Positions 9,142-17,793 of a stretch of DNA of 64,000 nt are shown here, in pieces. The stretch lies in contig DYHH01000002.1 in assembly GCA_020724265.1 (NCBI GenBank), positions 201,026 through 265,025 of the forward strand, given 5' to 3'. The DNA is from Melioribacter roseus (GTDB taxonomy: Bacteria; Bacteroidota; Ignavibacteria; Ignavibacteriales; Melioribacteraceae). The stretch's first letter is position 1; every line of letters begins with the position of its first letter. The position numbers and the translations under genes were made by a program. A model generated the notes under the pieces. It made no database searches and had not been told where the DNA came from. It saw only the letters and a list, made by a program, of their open reading frames with translations.

Positions 9142-11799
9142 TTGAGAACAGCAAAAATATTTTTTTATCAAACTATTTTTATTTTCTTTATAACTATTGG
9201 AATAGTTTACGGCGGTCAGACTGGCAAAATATCCGGTACGGTGGTTGACAGCGAAACGGGTGAGCCTGTTATTGGAGCGAATGTAGTTGTAATTGGAACC
9301 TTCTTTGGCGCTGCAGCCGATATGGAGGGATATTATTTTATTAATAATGTTCCCCCGGGCAAATACACCGTTAGCGTGAGTTCTGTAGGATATGGAAAAA
9401 CATTAATAAATGAAGTAATAGTCCGAATTGACCTTACAACTAATCTTGATATTAAATTAGTTCCGGAATCGATTCAGCTTGGGCAGGATATTGTTGTTAC
9501 TGCTGAACGACCTATGATCACTAAGGATTTAACCTCCACTAAAGCTACCGTCTCATCTAGTGAAATTGCGCTATTACCGGTTGATAACGTTAGCCAGATT
9601 GTTAATCTGCAGGCAGGTGTTATTGATGGTCACTTTAGAGGGGGACGTGCAAACGAAGTAGCTTACTTAGTCGATGGTATTCCGATTACCGATGTTTTCA
9701 GCGGTGCTAATTCTGTGCAAATTGAAAACTCATCTATTAGAGAGTTGGAAGTTATTAGCGGTACTTTTAATGCAGAATACGGACAGGCTCTATCCGGCGT
9801 TGTTAATATTGTTACTAAAGAAGGTAGCGCGGATTATGAAGGGTCTGTTACTGCATATTTGGGGAGTTATATTTCAACTAATAATGAAATCTTTGAAAAT
9901 TTAGATAAATTTAAGACCGATGGAGTAAAAGATGTTACTTTATCTCTCAGCGGTCCGACTCCAATCAAACATTTAACATTTTTTGCTACCGGCAGATATT
10001 TTAGAAATGATGGTTACTTCTACGGAAAAAGAGTTTATAATACAACAGACTCAAATCCTTTTATGCCATCGGGAGACGGTGAATTTGTTAAAATGAATTA
10101 TGAATACCGAAACTCATTTAACGGTAAAGTTACTTATGCATTGCCAAACTGGAAATTCAGCTATACTTTTTTCTGGGATGATTCGGAAAATAAGTATTAT
10201 GATCATGCTTACAAATGGACTCCCGACGGAACCAATACACATTTCGCTGAAGATTTCATTCATAATTTTCAAGTTTCTTTTTATCCATCACAAAGAACTT
10301 TTACCACTTTAAAATTTTCAGCAAACAAATACGATTATAAAGGTTATCTATACGAAGACCCATATGATTCTCGTTATGTCGATCCGTATCAAGGGAACCC
10401 AACGTCGGGTTATACTTTTCGTCATGGCGGGCAGCAATCAGATAGATATAACAGATATACTAAAACATATATAGGTCAATGGAATTTAGAATCCCAGGTT
10501 TCAAAAGAACATAAAATAAAAGTTGGTGCTGAAATTCAATCGCATGAAATTTTTAACCATTGGTCTACAATAGTTAATTTAACCGAGGGTCAAGTTGATG
10601 AAAACGGAAACCCGATTTTTACATTAGGATATCGTGAGCCGGGTACTCCGGGCAATCAATCTTATCTTAAATCTCCATACCAAATTGCAGCTTATGCTCA
10701 GGATAAAATGGAATACGATATTATGATTATTAATGCAGGAGTTAGATTGGATTATTTTAATCCGAATTCTACAATGCCGGTTGATCTACGAAATCCTTCC
10801 CGTGTTAATCCGAACCCTAATTTTCCAGGTGCCGGGTTAGAAAAAGAAGTTAATGCTAAATATCAAATTAGTCCTCGTATTGGGGTATCATTCCCAATTT
10901 CGGATCAGGGAGCAATTTATTTTTCATATGGTCACTTCTTTCAAATACCTAATTTTGAAAATCTTTATAGAAATGATGAATACATAATAGATCAGGGGCA
11001 ATCTCTTAATACAATTACAGGCAACCCTGACCTTGATGCACAAAAAACAGTTAAATATGAAATTGGCTTACAACAAGTAATCTTTCCTAATGTTGCTTTG
11101 GATGTAACTGCTTACTATAGTGATATAAGAAACCTGCTCGGGATGGAAATAATAAATACATATGAAGGTTTTAAGTATGCCCGGTTTATTAACCGTGATT
11201 ATGGCAACGTTAAAGGATTGATCCTTACTTTAGATAAAAGATTTGCAGATTACTTTGCATTAACAATTGATTACACATATCAAATTGCCGAAGGTAATTC
11301 TTCAGATCCATTTGCCGTTTATAATGATAATCAAACTAGTCCGCCAGTAGAATCTGAAAAGAAAGTTGTTCCTCTTGATTGGGATCAACGATCAACCGTA
11401 AATATTCAAGCAACAGTAGGAGAACCCGGTGATTGGACAATAGGATTAATTGTTCAATATGGTTCGGGGATGCCTTATACTGAAGACATTCAAATTTCTA
11501 ACGGTGTTAGGTTTGAAAACGGCGGTCGCAAACCCACTACAATAAATGTCGATCTAAAAGCAAATAAGTTTTTTGATCTCTTCGGTATTAAAATGCAAGC
11601 ATACCTTCTCGTATTTAATGTGTTTGATACAAGAAATGAATATGGCGTTTATTCAACAACCGGTAGAGCAACTTCCGACTTAAATACCAAATACGCAGGT
11701 GAAATTAACGGGCTTAATACTATTGAAGAGTTCATAAACAATCCGGGCATGTATTCAGCACCAAGACAAGTTAGACTGGGATTAAGTTTCGGGTTTTAA
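9142..11799 (+). CDS. TonB-dependent outer-membrane receptor with carboxypeptidase-like N-domain
   Basis: An 885-residue protein starting at TTG 9142 behind an AGAGG ribosome site. A signal peptide (about 1-25) is followed by a CarboxypepD_reg-like domain at about 28-110 (GKISGTVVDSETGEPVIGANV). The plug domain covers about 115-235 (VAYLVDGIPITDVF, GQALSGVVNIVTKEG). A 22-strand barrel ends in an aromatic residue (RLGLSFGF). These receptors import ligands across the outer membrane with TonB energy. No SusD-type partner follows it; instead come a 1030-residue surface protein and a PorV-like barrel. Given the locus, beta-gluco-oligosaccharides are the likely ligand (inference). Confidence 0.9.
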   Translation: MRTAKIFFYQTIFIFFITIGIVYGGQTGKISGTVVDSETGEPVIGANVVVIGTFFGAAADMEGYYFINNVPPGKYTVSVSSVGYGKTLINEVIVRIDLTTNLDIKLVPESIQLGQDIVVTAERPMITKDLTSTKATVSSSEIALLPVDNVSQIVNLQAGVIDGHFRGGRANEVAYLVDGIPITDVFSGANSVQIENSSIRELEVISGTFNAEYGQALSGVVNIVTKEGSADYEGSVTAYLGSYISTNNEIFENLDKFKTDGVKDVTLSLSGPTPIKHLTFFATGRYFRNDGYFYGKRVYNTTDSNPFMPSGDGEFVKMNYEYRNSFNGKVTYALPNWKFSYTFFWDDSENKYYDHAYKWTPDGTNTHFAEDFIHNFQVSFYPSQRTFTTLKFSANKYDYKGYLYEDPYDSRYVDPYQGNPTSGYTFRHGGQQSDRYNRYTKTYIGQWNLESQVSKEHKIKVGAEIQSHEIFNHWSTIVNLTEGQVDENGNPIFTLGYREPGTPGNQSYLKSPYQIAAYAQDKMEYDIMIINAGVRLDYFNPNSTMPVDLRNPSRVNPNPNFPGAGLEKEVNAKYQISPRIGVSFPISDQGAIYFSYGHFFQIPNFENLYRNDEYIIDQGQSLNTITGNPDLDAQKTVKYEIGLQQVIFPNVALDVTAYYSDIRNLLGMEIINTYEGFKYARFINRDYGNVKGLILTLDKRFADYFALTIDYTYQIAEGNSSDPFAVYNDNQTSPPVESEKKVVPLDWDQRSTVNIQATVGEPGDWTIGLIVQYGSGMPYTEDIQISNGVRFENGGRKPTTINVDLKANKFFDLFGIKMQAYLLVFNVFDTRNEYGVYSTTGRATSDLNTKYAGEINGLNTIEEFINNPGMYSAPRQVRLGLSFGF

Positions 11800-11830
11800 G
11801 TTATAATTTTTACGCTAACGGAGGATTTTA

Positions 11831-14800
11831 ATGTTTCGAAAATTTTTCATCATAATAATTCTTTTACTTGTAACTACAATATCTTACTCTCAGGTTACTC
11901 CACAAACCCAATTATATCGTGATGAACCTTATGGAGATATTCAGTTCAGAAAAGAAGGAATAATGGATGGCAATTTAGTCCGAACTTTATTTTATAATAA
12001 TGGTGAAGTCGGGCAATGGCCTTTTCAACCTTCGGGTGAGTGGCCAAAAGGCAGCGGGCAAACCTATCTTGATGGTGTTGCTGTTCTTGTTGCTACTGAA
12101 ATTCAAACTGATGCCGGAATTGTCCACCCTTTGCAAACTTCTTACCGTGAATGGATGGACAGAGACCCAATAACCGGAACTATTTGGGGATTGGAACCTG
12201 TTCCCGGGTATGTTAATCCAGCATCCGAGAAGCCTGCTATTAGTAATGACCCAACTTCTTGGCCTTTGGCATGGCCTAAATCTTTACCCAATATTGATCC
12301 AACTTGGGATGGACTATGGTTCGGATATTTTGGTAAAGGTATTGCTAATTCGGATTTCGAAACATTTTTTGTTATGGATGATTCGAAAGATGGAGAATGG
12401 GCTAGACCTCCATACAACTTCTTCCCGATAGCCGCCGATCATAATAGAAAAGGAATAGGTATTCGTGTTGAAGTGCGCGGATTTCAATGGTCTCACGTAT
12501 TAGCTGAAGATATTATTTTTTGGCATTATGATATTGTTAATATTTCAGATAATGATTACGAAAAAACTTACTTCGGGTTTTATACTGATACTGGTGTTGG
12601 CGGTCCTAATGACAATGCCGATGATAACGCTTCGTATGATAGATTGTTAGACTTAACATATGCATATGATAGTGATGGTAAAGGTGCGCCCGGTGGTTGG
12701 AAAACCGGTTATTATGGATATGCTTACTTGGAATCTCCCGGCAACCCGTGGGATGGAATCGATAACGATCAAGATGGAATGATTGATGAACGAAGAGACG
12801 ATGGTATTGATAACGATGGTGATTGGGTTGGGTACTCTGACCTAAATGGAAACGGTAAATGGGACCCCGAAGAAAATGAACCGTTGAATAATGATGTTGG
12901 TCAAGACGGACTGGGGCCATTTGACCCCAACTATCCAGGCCCCGATATTGGTGAAGGAGATGGTGTTCCAACTGATGGTGAACCCAATTTTGATAGAACC
13001 GACAAGGATGAATCGGACCAAATCGGTTTAACTAGCTTGTCCATTTATCGGTTGGGTGACGGCGGCACAGGCGGTGGATGGCCAAAAGATGATGAGCAAA
13101 TGTGGCTCCGAATGCAGAAAGAAAATTTTGATACTTCGCTTCAAAGAGCCAACATAAGTATGGTCTTTGCTTCCGGTACCTTTCCGCTAAGGCAAAATCT
13201 GCGTGAAAGATTCTCTATGGCTCTTCTATTTGGTAGCGATTTGGAAGACCTGGTTTTCAATAAAGAAACTGTTCAAAATATTTACAACGCAGATTATAAT
13301 TTTTCTAAACCACCGTTGAAACCAACTTTAACCGCTGTTCCGGGAGATAAAAAAGTATTTCTTTATTGGGATTCTGTTGCAGAGGAATCCCGTGATCCGT
13401 TCTTGGGTTATGAAAATAATGATCCAAGACAAGGTTATAAAAAGGATTTTGAAGGGTACTTGATTTATAGAAGTGAAGAACCTGAATTTAATGATATAAA
13501 AGTAATAACAGATTCTAGAGGTGAACCAAAGTATTGGAAACCAATAGCGCAATTTGATTTAAAGAATCATATATCAGGACCGGATCCTGTTGGTATTAAT
13601 GGTGCCAGTTTTTGGAGAGGAAGTAATACAGGATTACAACACTCATACGTTGATGAAGATGTTAAAAATGGTGTAAAATATTATTATGCAGTTGTCTCAT
13701 ATGATCAAGGCGATCCTGATTTTGGAACTACCGGTTTAACACCATCGGAGTGTACAAAAATCATAAGCGAAGATTTTTCAGGTAATGTAAAATTTATAGA
13801 TATTAACTGTGCAGTGGTAACACCAAATGCACCGGCAATAGGTTACCAGCCGCCTCAAATCGCTGGAGATCTTAAATCAGTTACTGATGGAATTGGAACA
13901 GGTAATATTAATGTTGCAATACTTAATCCAAATGAAATTAAAGAGGGTGCAAATTATAATGTTGCATTCGAATCGACCGGTAATTTTCCGGCTTATCAGA
14001 CAACAAAATATAGAATTATTCGGAACTTTGAATCGGTTGTTGATACAATAGAAACACAAGACTCATCGGGCATAGGCTTAGGAAAGTTCAGCCAGCCGTT
14101 TGATGGGATGACGATAGAGGTTATTAATAATTTAAACGTACAAATAGTTGATTCTCTAACCGGATGGTTAATAGGGAATAGTAATTTAACAATGAATGTT
14201 ACTCCGGATGCAAGCGCTCCGGCAAAAAATGTTAAGTGGCCAGCTAATTACGAAATTAAGTTTTATGCTGATCAGCAAACAACTACTCCGTTCTTTAAAA
14301 TTCCGGCAAACTTTTTAGTCTTCAATACAACAACAGGCGATACTGTTGATGCGGAAATTTTTGATAAAGATGCGAGTAAAGATTTATCACTCGGTGATGA
14401 GATCTCAATTATCGAGTACGTAAATAATGATTTCCGATTAACTTGGCGAATTACATACTATCAGCCAGCAGGTATTGGTTATCAACCGCGGCATCCGCAG
14501 CCGGGAGATGTTTTCCAAATAGTTACGACAAAACCTTTCAAACAGGGTGATTACTTCTCATTTAATACCAGCGCATCAAGTATTGATAATAAAAAAGCAG
14601 AATCATCATTAAACAAAATATCGGTTGTCCCTAACCCATATGTTGCTGCAGCAAGCTGGGAAAGGAGAAACCTTAATCAAACCGGAAGAGGCGAACGGCG
14701 AATTGATTTTATCAATTTACCTTCTACATGCTCAATAAGAATTTATACCGTAGCCGGTCAGCTTGTTAAAACTCTTTATAAAGATGAAGCTCCGACTGAT

Positions 14801-14923
14801 GGGACAATATCCTGGGATTTAGTATCCGATGATGGTATGGATGTTTCTTATGGTCTGTACATATTTCATGTTGAAGCACCCAATGTTGGGTCTCATATTG
14901 GTCGTTTCGCAATAATCAAATAG
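11831..14923 (+). CDS. Large secreted protein with EF-hand-like calcium loops, partner of the TonB receptor
   Basis: A 1030-residue protein of unrecognised family, with signal peptide (MFRKFFIIIILLLVTTISYSQ) and ribosome site GGAGG. An acidic stretch at about residues 308-400 contains EF-hand/TSP3-like loops, such as DNDQDGMIDE and DLNGNGKWDPEE, which probably bind calcium. Fibronectin-III-like segments follow (about 490-640). The end (about 935-1030) is a FlgD/Por-type sorting domain with the variant PNPYV motif in place of PNPFN. It lies 31 bp after the receptor and 11 bp before the PorV-like gene. By position it could replace SusD as the surface ligand-binding partner. That is inference, and no SusD motif is seen. 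Confidence 0.6.
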   Translation: MFRKFFIIIILLLVTTISYSQVTPQTQLYRDEPYGDIQFRKEGIMDGNLVRTLFYNNGEVGQWPFQPSGEWPKGSGQTYLDGVAVLVATEIQTDAGIVHPLQTSYREWMDRDPITGTIWGLEPVPGYVNPASEKPAISNDPTSWPLAWPKSLPNIDPTWDGLWFGYFGKGIANSDFETFFVMDDSKDGEWARPPYNFFPIAADHNRKGIGIRVEVRGFQWSHVLAEDIIFWHYDIVNISDNDYEKTYFGFYTDTGVGGPNDNADDNASYDRLLDLTYAYDSDGKGAPGGWKTGYYGYAYLESPGNPWDGIDNDQDGMIDERRDDGIDNDGDWVGYSDLNGNGKWDPEENEPLNNDVGQDGLGPFDPNYPGPDIGEGDGVPTDGEPNFDRTDKDESDQIGLTSLSIYRLGDGGTGGGWPKDDEQMWLRMQKENFDTSLQRANISMVFASGTFPLRQNLRERFSMALLFGSDLEDLVFNKETVQNIYNADYNFSKPPLKPTLTAVPGDKKVFLYWDSVAEESRDPFLGYENNDPRQGYKKDFEGYLIYRSEEPEFNDIKVITDSRGEPKYWKPIAQFDLKNHISGPDPVGINGASFWRGSNTGLQHSYVDEDVKNGVKYYYAVVSYDQGDPDFGTTGLTPSECTKIISEDFSGNVKFIDINCAVVTPNAPAIGYQPPQIAGDLKSVTDGIGTGNINVAILNPNEIKEGANYNVAFESTGNFPAYQTTKYRIIRNFESVVDTIETQDSSGIGLGKFSQPFDGMTIEVINNLNVQIVDSLTGWLIGNSNLTMNVTPDASAPAKNVKWPANYEIKFYADQQTTTPFFKIPANFLVFNTTTGDTVDAEIFDKDASKDLSLGDEISIIEYVNNDFRLTWRITYYQPAGIGYQPRHPQPGDVFQIVTTKPFKQGDYFSFNTSASSIDNKKAESSLNKISVVPNPYVAAASWERRNLNQTGRGERRIDFINLPSTCSIRIYTVAGQLVKTLYKDEAPTDGTISWDLVSDDGMDVSYGLYIFHVEAPNVGSHIGRFAIIK

Positions 14924-14934
14924 GAATTGAAAAT

Positions 14935-15969
14935 ATGAAAGCAAAGTTAATATCAATTCACTTAATACTTTTGTTTATAACCACTTCGGTTTTTGCTCAA
15001 AATAATTTTGAAACCAATGTGTCAAAAAGAGGTACCGTTGCCGCACCGTTTCTTACAATAAGTCAAGGTGCAAGAGCTACCGGTATGGGCAGCGCATTTG
15101 TTGCAATTGCCGATGACCCCTCTACAATTTTTTGGAATCCTGCCGGGTTAGCCAGGTTAAACCAAAACGGATTTGTTGTTGAGCATACCGAATGGATTGC
15201 CGACTTAAAATATAATTTTGGTGCCGCTGCAATAAATATTGGAAGTTTCGGAACATTAGGTGTGAGTTTTATTGCGTCTGATTACGGCGAAATGAACGTT
15301 ACAACTATCGAAGAACCCAATGGTACCGGGGAGACTTTTTCTGTTAATGATATAGCATTTAGTATTGCATGGGCTATAAATTTAACGGATAATTTTTCCA
15401 TTGGCTTTAATCCCAAAGTAATATATCAAAGCATTTGGAATATGAGCGATTATGCTTTTGCAATTGATATGGGTATAATCTACAATACACCGTTCAAAGG
15501 AATTACTTTGGGTATGGCTATTACAAACTTTGGTTCTAAAATGAATCTTATGGGAACAAGCGGAGTTGTTCTGCATGATCCGAATTTAGGCTCTACAGGT
15601 AATAATGGAAGAATTCCTGCAGAACTTCAAACTGATAGTTGGGATCTTCCGCTTGGCTTTAAAGTCGGCATATCTTATAACGCAATTGATAATGAAGATC
15701 ACAAATTAATCTTGGCTGTTGATGCTTCCCATCCTAATAATGATTACGAAAGTTTGAATATCGGCGGCGAATATGTCTTCAACGGTATTTTTTCAATACG
15801 CGGTGGATATAAATCGTTGTTGCTTACGGATAGTGAAGAATCATTTACAATCGGTGCAGGATTTAGGCAAAATCTTTTCGGCAACATAAACATCAATTTT
15901 AATTACTCATATTCGGATTTCGGTAGATTGAGTGAAGTACAAAAATTCTCGATTGGTGTTAATTTCTAA
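14935..15969 (+). CDS. PorV/PorQ-like outer-membrane barrel protein
   Basis: A 344-residue protein with signal peptide (cleavage after VFAQ). The conserved N-terminal block of the PorV/UPF0164 group is present: ISQGARATGMGSAFVAIADD followed by FWNPAGLARL at about residues 45-75. The rest reads as alternating beta strands ending in GVNF, as in FadL-like barrels. PorV of the type IX system shuttles sorting-domain proteins to the surface. Many Ignavibacteria-type genomes appear to carry several paralogs, so this copy may serve the locus's own proteins. It lies 11 bp after the 1030-residue protein and 7 bp before GH16. The family call is firm, while a T9SS role for this copy is inferred. Confidence 0.8.
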   Translation: MKAKLISIHLILLFITTSVFAQNNFETNVSKRGTVAAPFLTISQGARATGMGSAFVAIADDPSTIFWNPAGLARLNQNGFVVEHTEWIADLKYNFGAAAINIGSFGTLGVSFIASDYGEMNVTTIEEPNGTGETFSVNDIAFSIAWAINLTDNFSIGFNPKVIYQSIWNMSDYAFAIDMGIIYNTPFKGITLGMAITNFGSKMNLMGTSGVVLHDPNLGSTGNNGRIPAELQTDSWDLPLGFKVGISYNAIDNEDHKLILAVDASHPNNDYESLNIGGEYVFNGIFSIRGGYKSLLLTDSEESFTIGAGFRQNLFGNININFNYSYSDFGRLSEVQKFSIGVNF

Positions 15970-15976
15970 TAAAGCG

Positions 15977-17779
15977 ATGATAATAATACGATTTTGTTTA
16001 ATACTAATATTAGGCGGTTTGTTTTTTTCCAACACTTTAACTTTTGCTAAGCAATTTAAAGGAGCTGAACTTCGTACAAGAGATACTTTTACATACGGTA
16101 GGTTTGAAGTCAGTTTTATTCCCGCTAAACGGGAAGGTGTAGTCTCTTCTTTCTTTACTTACCATGAAATAACAAGTGTAAACAATTGGAACGAGATCGA
16201 CTTTGAATTCGTTGGACGATATGATAATCAAATTCAAGTTAATGTGATTTCTCCCGGTCAAAGAAATCACGAAGCAAGCATCCCTTTGGATTTTAATCCC
16301 TACGCTGATTTTCATACTTATGCATTTGAATGGACACCTCAATACATTGCATGGTTTGTTGACGGTGAAGAGATATATCGTCAAACCGAAGTTCATATTT
16401 CCGAAATTTCCCGCGCTCAGAAAATAATGATGAATATTTGGCCGCCGAATTATATTGATTGGGTCGGTAAAATTGATGCTGCGCACCTTCCGGCAAGAGC
16501 TTATTATGATTGGGTTAGTTATGCTTCATATACTCCCGGTTCCGGTAATGTCGGGTCAGGAAATAATTTTACTCATCAGTGGCGCGATGATTTTGATACT
16601 TATGATTCAAATCGATGGACACGCGGAACTCATACATGGACAGGCAATGAATCCGATTTTGTCTGGGAGAATGTTCAGTATCAAAATGGATTGATGATTC
16701 TTTGCCTAACAAAAGAAGGTGAAACCGGTTTAGTTGATAATCAACCGCCGATTGTCTTGTGGGCTAAAGAAAATTCTTTTAATCAGGTTATTGTCAGATT
16801 CAGTGAAGAGGTTGATAAAACAACTTCAGAAACATTGTCAAACTATATTATCCCCGGTGTAACAATAACAGGTGCAAATCTTTCCGAGGATAAAACTTAT
16901 GTTACGCTAAGTACTCAAAATTATAATCCCAATAATACATATAACGTAATTGTACAAAATATCAAAGATGATAGACCTGAAGGAAACACGATATCTGCAA
17001 CCGCAAAAACAATTAAGAAAATCAGTAACCTTCAATTCCCGGTAAAGATTAATGTAGGCGGACCGGGTTTATTAGACTTTCTTCCCGATCAAGAATGGAA
17101 GCCTAATTTGGATTATGGTTATTTGGATGGTTCACCGACTCTTTATCCTCCGAATCATCCTGTATCAAATACGGATATTCCCGATATATTTCGCTCGGAA
17201 AGATTTCGGATTGTTACTTATAGGATTGATGCCCCTAGAGGAATTTATAATATAAAACTTCAATTTGCAGAAAGTTATTTCACATCGGTCAATCAAAGAG
17301 TTTTCGATGTAACAATTGAAAATCAAAAAATTGCGGAAGATCTTGATCTGTATAGTTTAGTCGGTTCAAATGCTGCATATGAAATTGAAACGGAAATTTT
17401 TATAGATGATGATAGAATAGATATCTACTTCACAAACGAAATTAATTATGCATTGCTTAACGGTATTGAAATTGAACAGTTGACGACAAATGTACTGCCG
17501 GAGAAAAAGTTAGAAAACAACTTTCGTCTAAATCAAAACTATCCGAACCCGTTTAATCCGGAAACAAGTATTGAATTTCACCTGCCCAAATCCTCCCATG
17601 TCGTCTTAACGATTTATGATACTTTAGGTAAAAAAGTGGAAACAATTGTTAATGAAGTCAAAGAAGCAGGTACTCATTCCGTACTTTTTAATCCTCAAGG
17701 ATATTCAAGTGCAGTCTATCTGTACGAGCTTCAAGCAGGAAATAATAAAGAAACTAAGAAAATGGTATATCTTAAATAA
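15977..17779 (+). CDS. Secreted GH16 beta-glucanase with malectin-like domain and sorting domain
   Basis: A 600-residue enzyme. The ATG at 15977, 7 bp after the previous stop, gives a proper signal peptide (IIIRFCLILILGGLFFSNTLTFA). The GH16 domain occupies about 25-190. Its active-site motif E73-I-D75-F-E77 lacks the extra residue of laminarinases, the form typical of lichenases and related enzymes. This suggests mixed-linkage beta-1,3-1,4-glucan as substrate. A Big_5/Ig-like segment follows (about 255-340), then a malectin-like carbohydrate-binding domain at about 350-505 (KINVGGPG; YNIKLQFAESYF). The sorting domain carries NYPNPFNPETS. It pairs functionally with the laminarinase-type GH16 at 31111. 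Confidence 0.88.
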   Translation: MIIIRFCLILILGGLFFSNTLTFAKQFKGAELRTRDTFTYGRFEVSFIPAKREGVVSSFFTYHEITSVNNWNEIDFEFVGRYDNQIQVNVISPGQRNHEASIPLDFNPYADFHTYAFEWTPQYIAWFVDGEEIYRQTEVHISEISRAQKIMMNIWPPNYIDWVGKIDAAHLPARAYYDWVSYASYTPGSGNVGSGNNFTHQWRDDFDTYDSNRWTRGTHTWTGNESDFVWENVQYQNGLMILCLTKEGETGLVDNQPPIVLWAKENSFNQVIVRFSEEVDKTTSETLSNYIIPGVTITGANLSEDKTYVTLSTQNYNPNNTYNVIVQNIKDDRPEGNTISATAKTIKKISNLQFPVKINVGGPGLLDFLPDQEWKPNLDYGYLDGSPTLYPPNHPVSNTDIPDIFRSERFRIVTYRIDAPRGIYNIKLQFAESYFTSVNQRVFDVTIENQKIAEDLDLYSLVGSNAAYEIETEIFIDDDRIDIYFTNEINYALLNGIEIEQLTTNVLPEKKLENNFRLNQNYPNPFNPETSIEFHLPKSSHVVLTIYDTLGKKVETIVNEVKEAGTHSVLFNPQGYSSAVYLYELQAGNNKETKKMVYLK

Positions 17780-17793
17780 AATATGGATAGCTA

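Noticed and set aside
12606-12971. 121-codon open frame on the - strand
   Set aside because: It lies wholly inside the 1030-residue protein gene opposite the acidic repeat region. Its His/Arg-rich sequence is the mirror of Asp/Gly codons.
9142-15969. A SusC/SusD pair
   Set aside because: The receptor resembles SusC-type proteins in having a carboxypeptidase-like domain, but no SusD-like protein follows. The next product shows no SusD TPR-type pattern and no lipobox.
16037-16486. 149-codon open frame on the - strand
   Set aside because: It is antisense to the GH16 gene, whose active-site motif and signal peptide are clear. No family resemblance.
16733-16745. Palindrome GTTGATAATCAAC
   Set aside because: It lies inside coding sequence and has a different core from the TTATC/GATAA enhancer-like sites. 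No promoter-like element is at matching distance.
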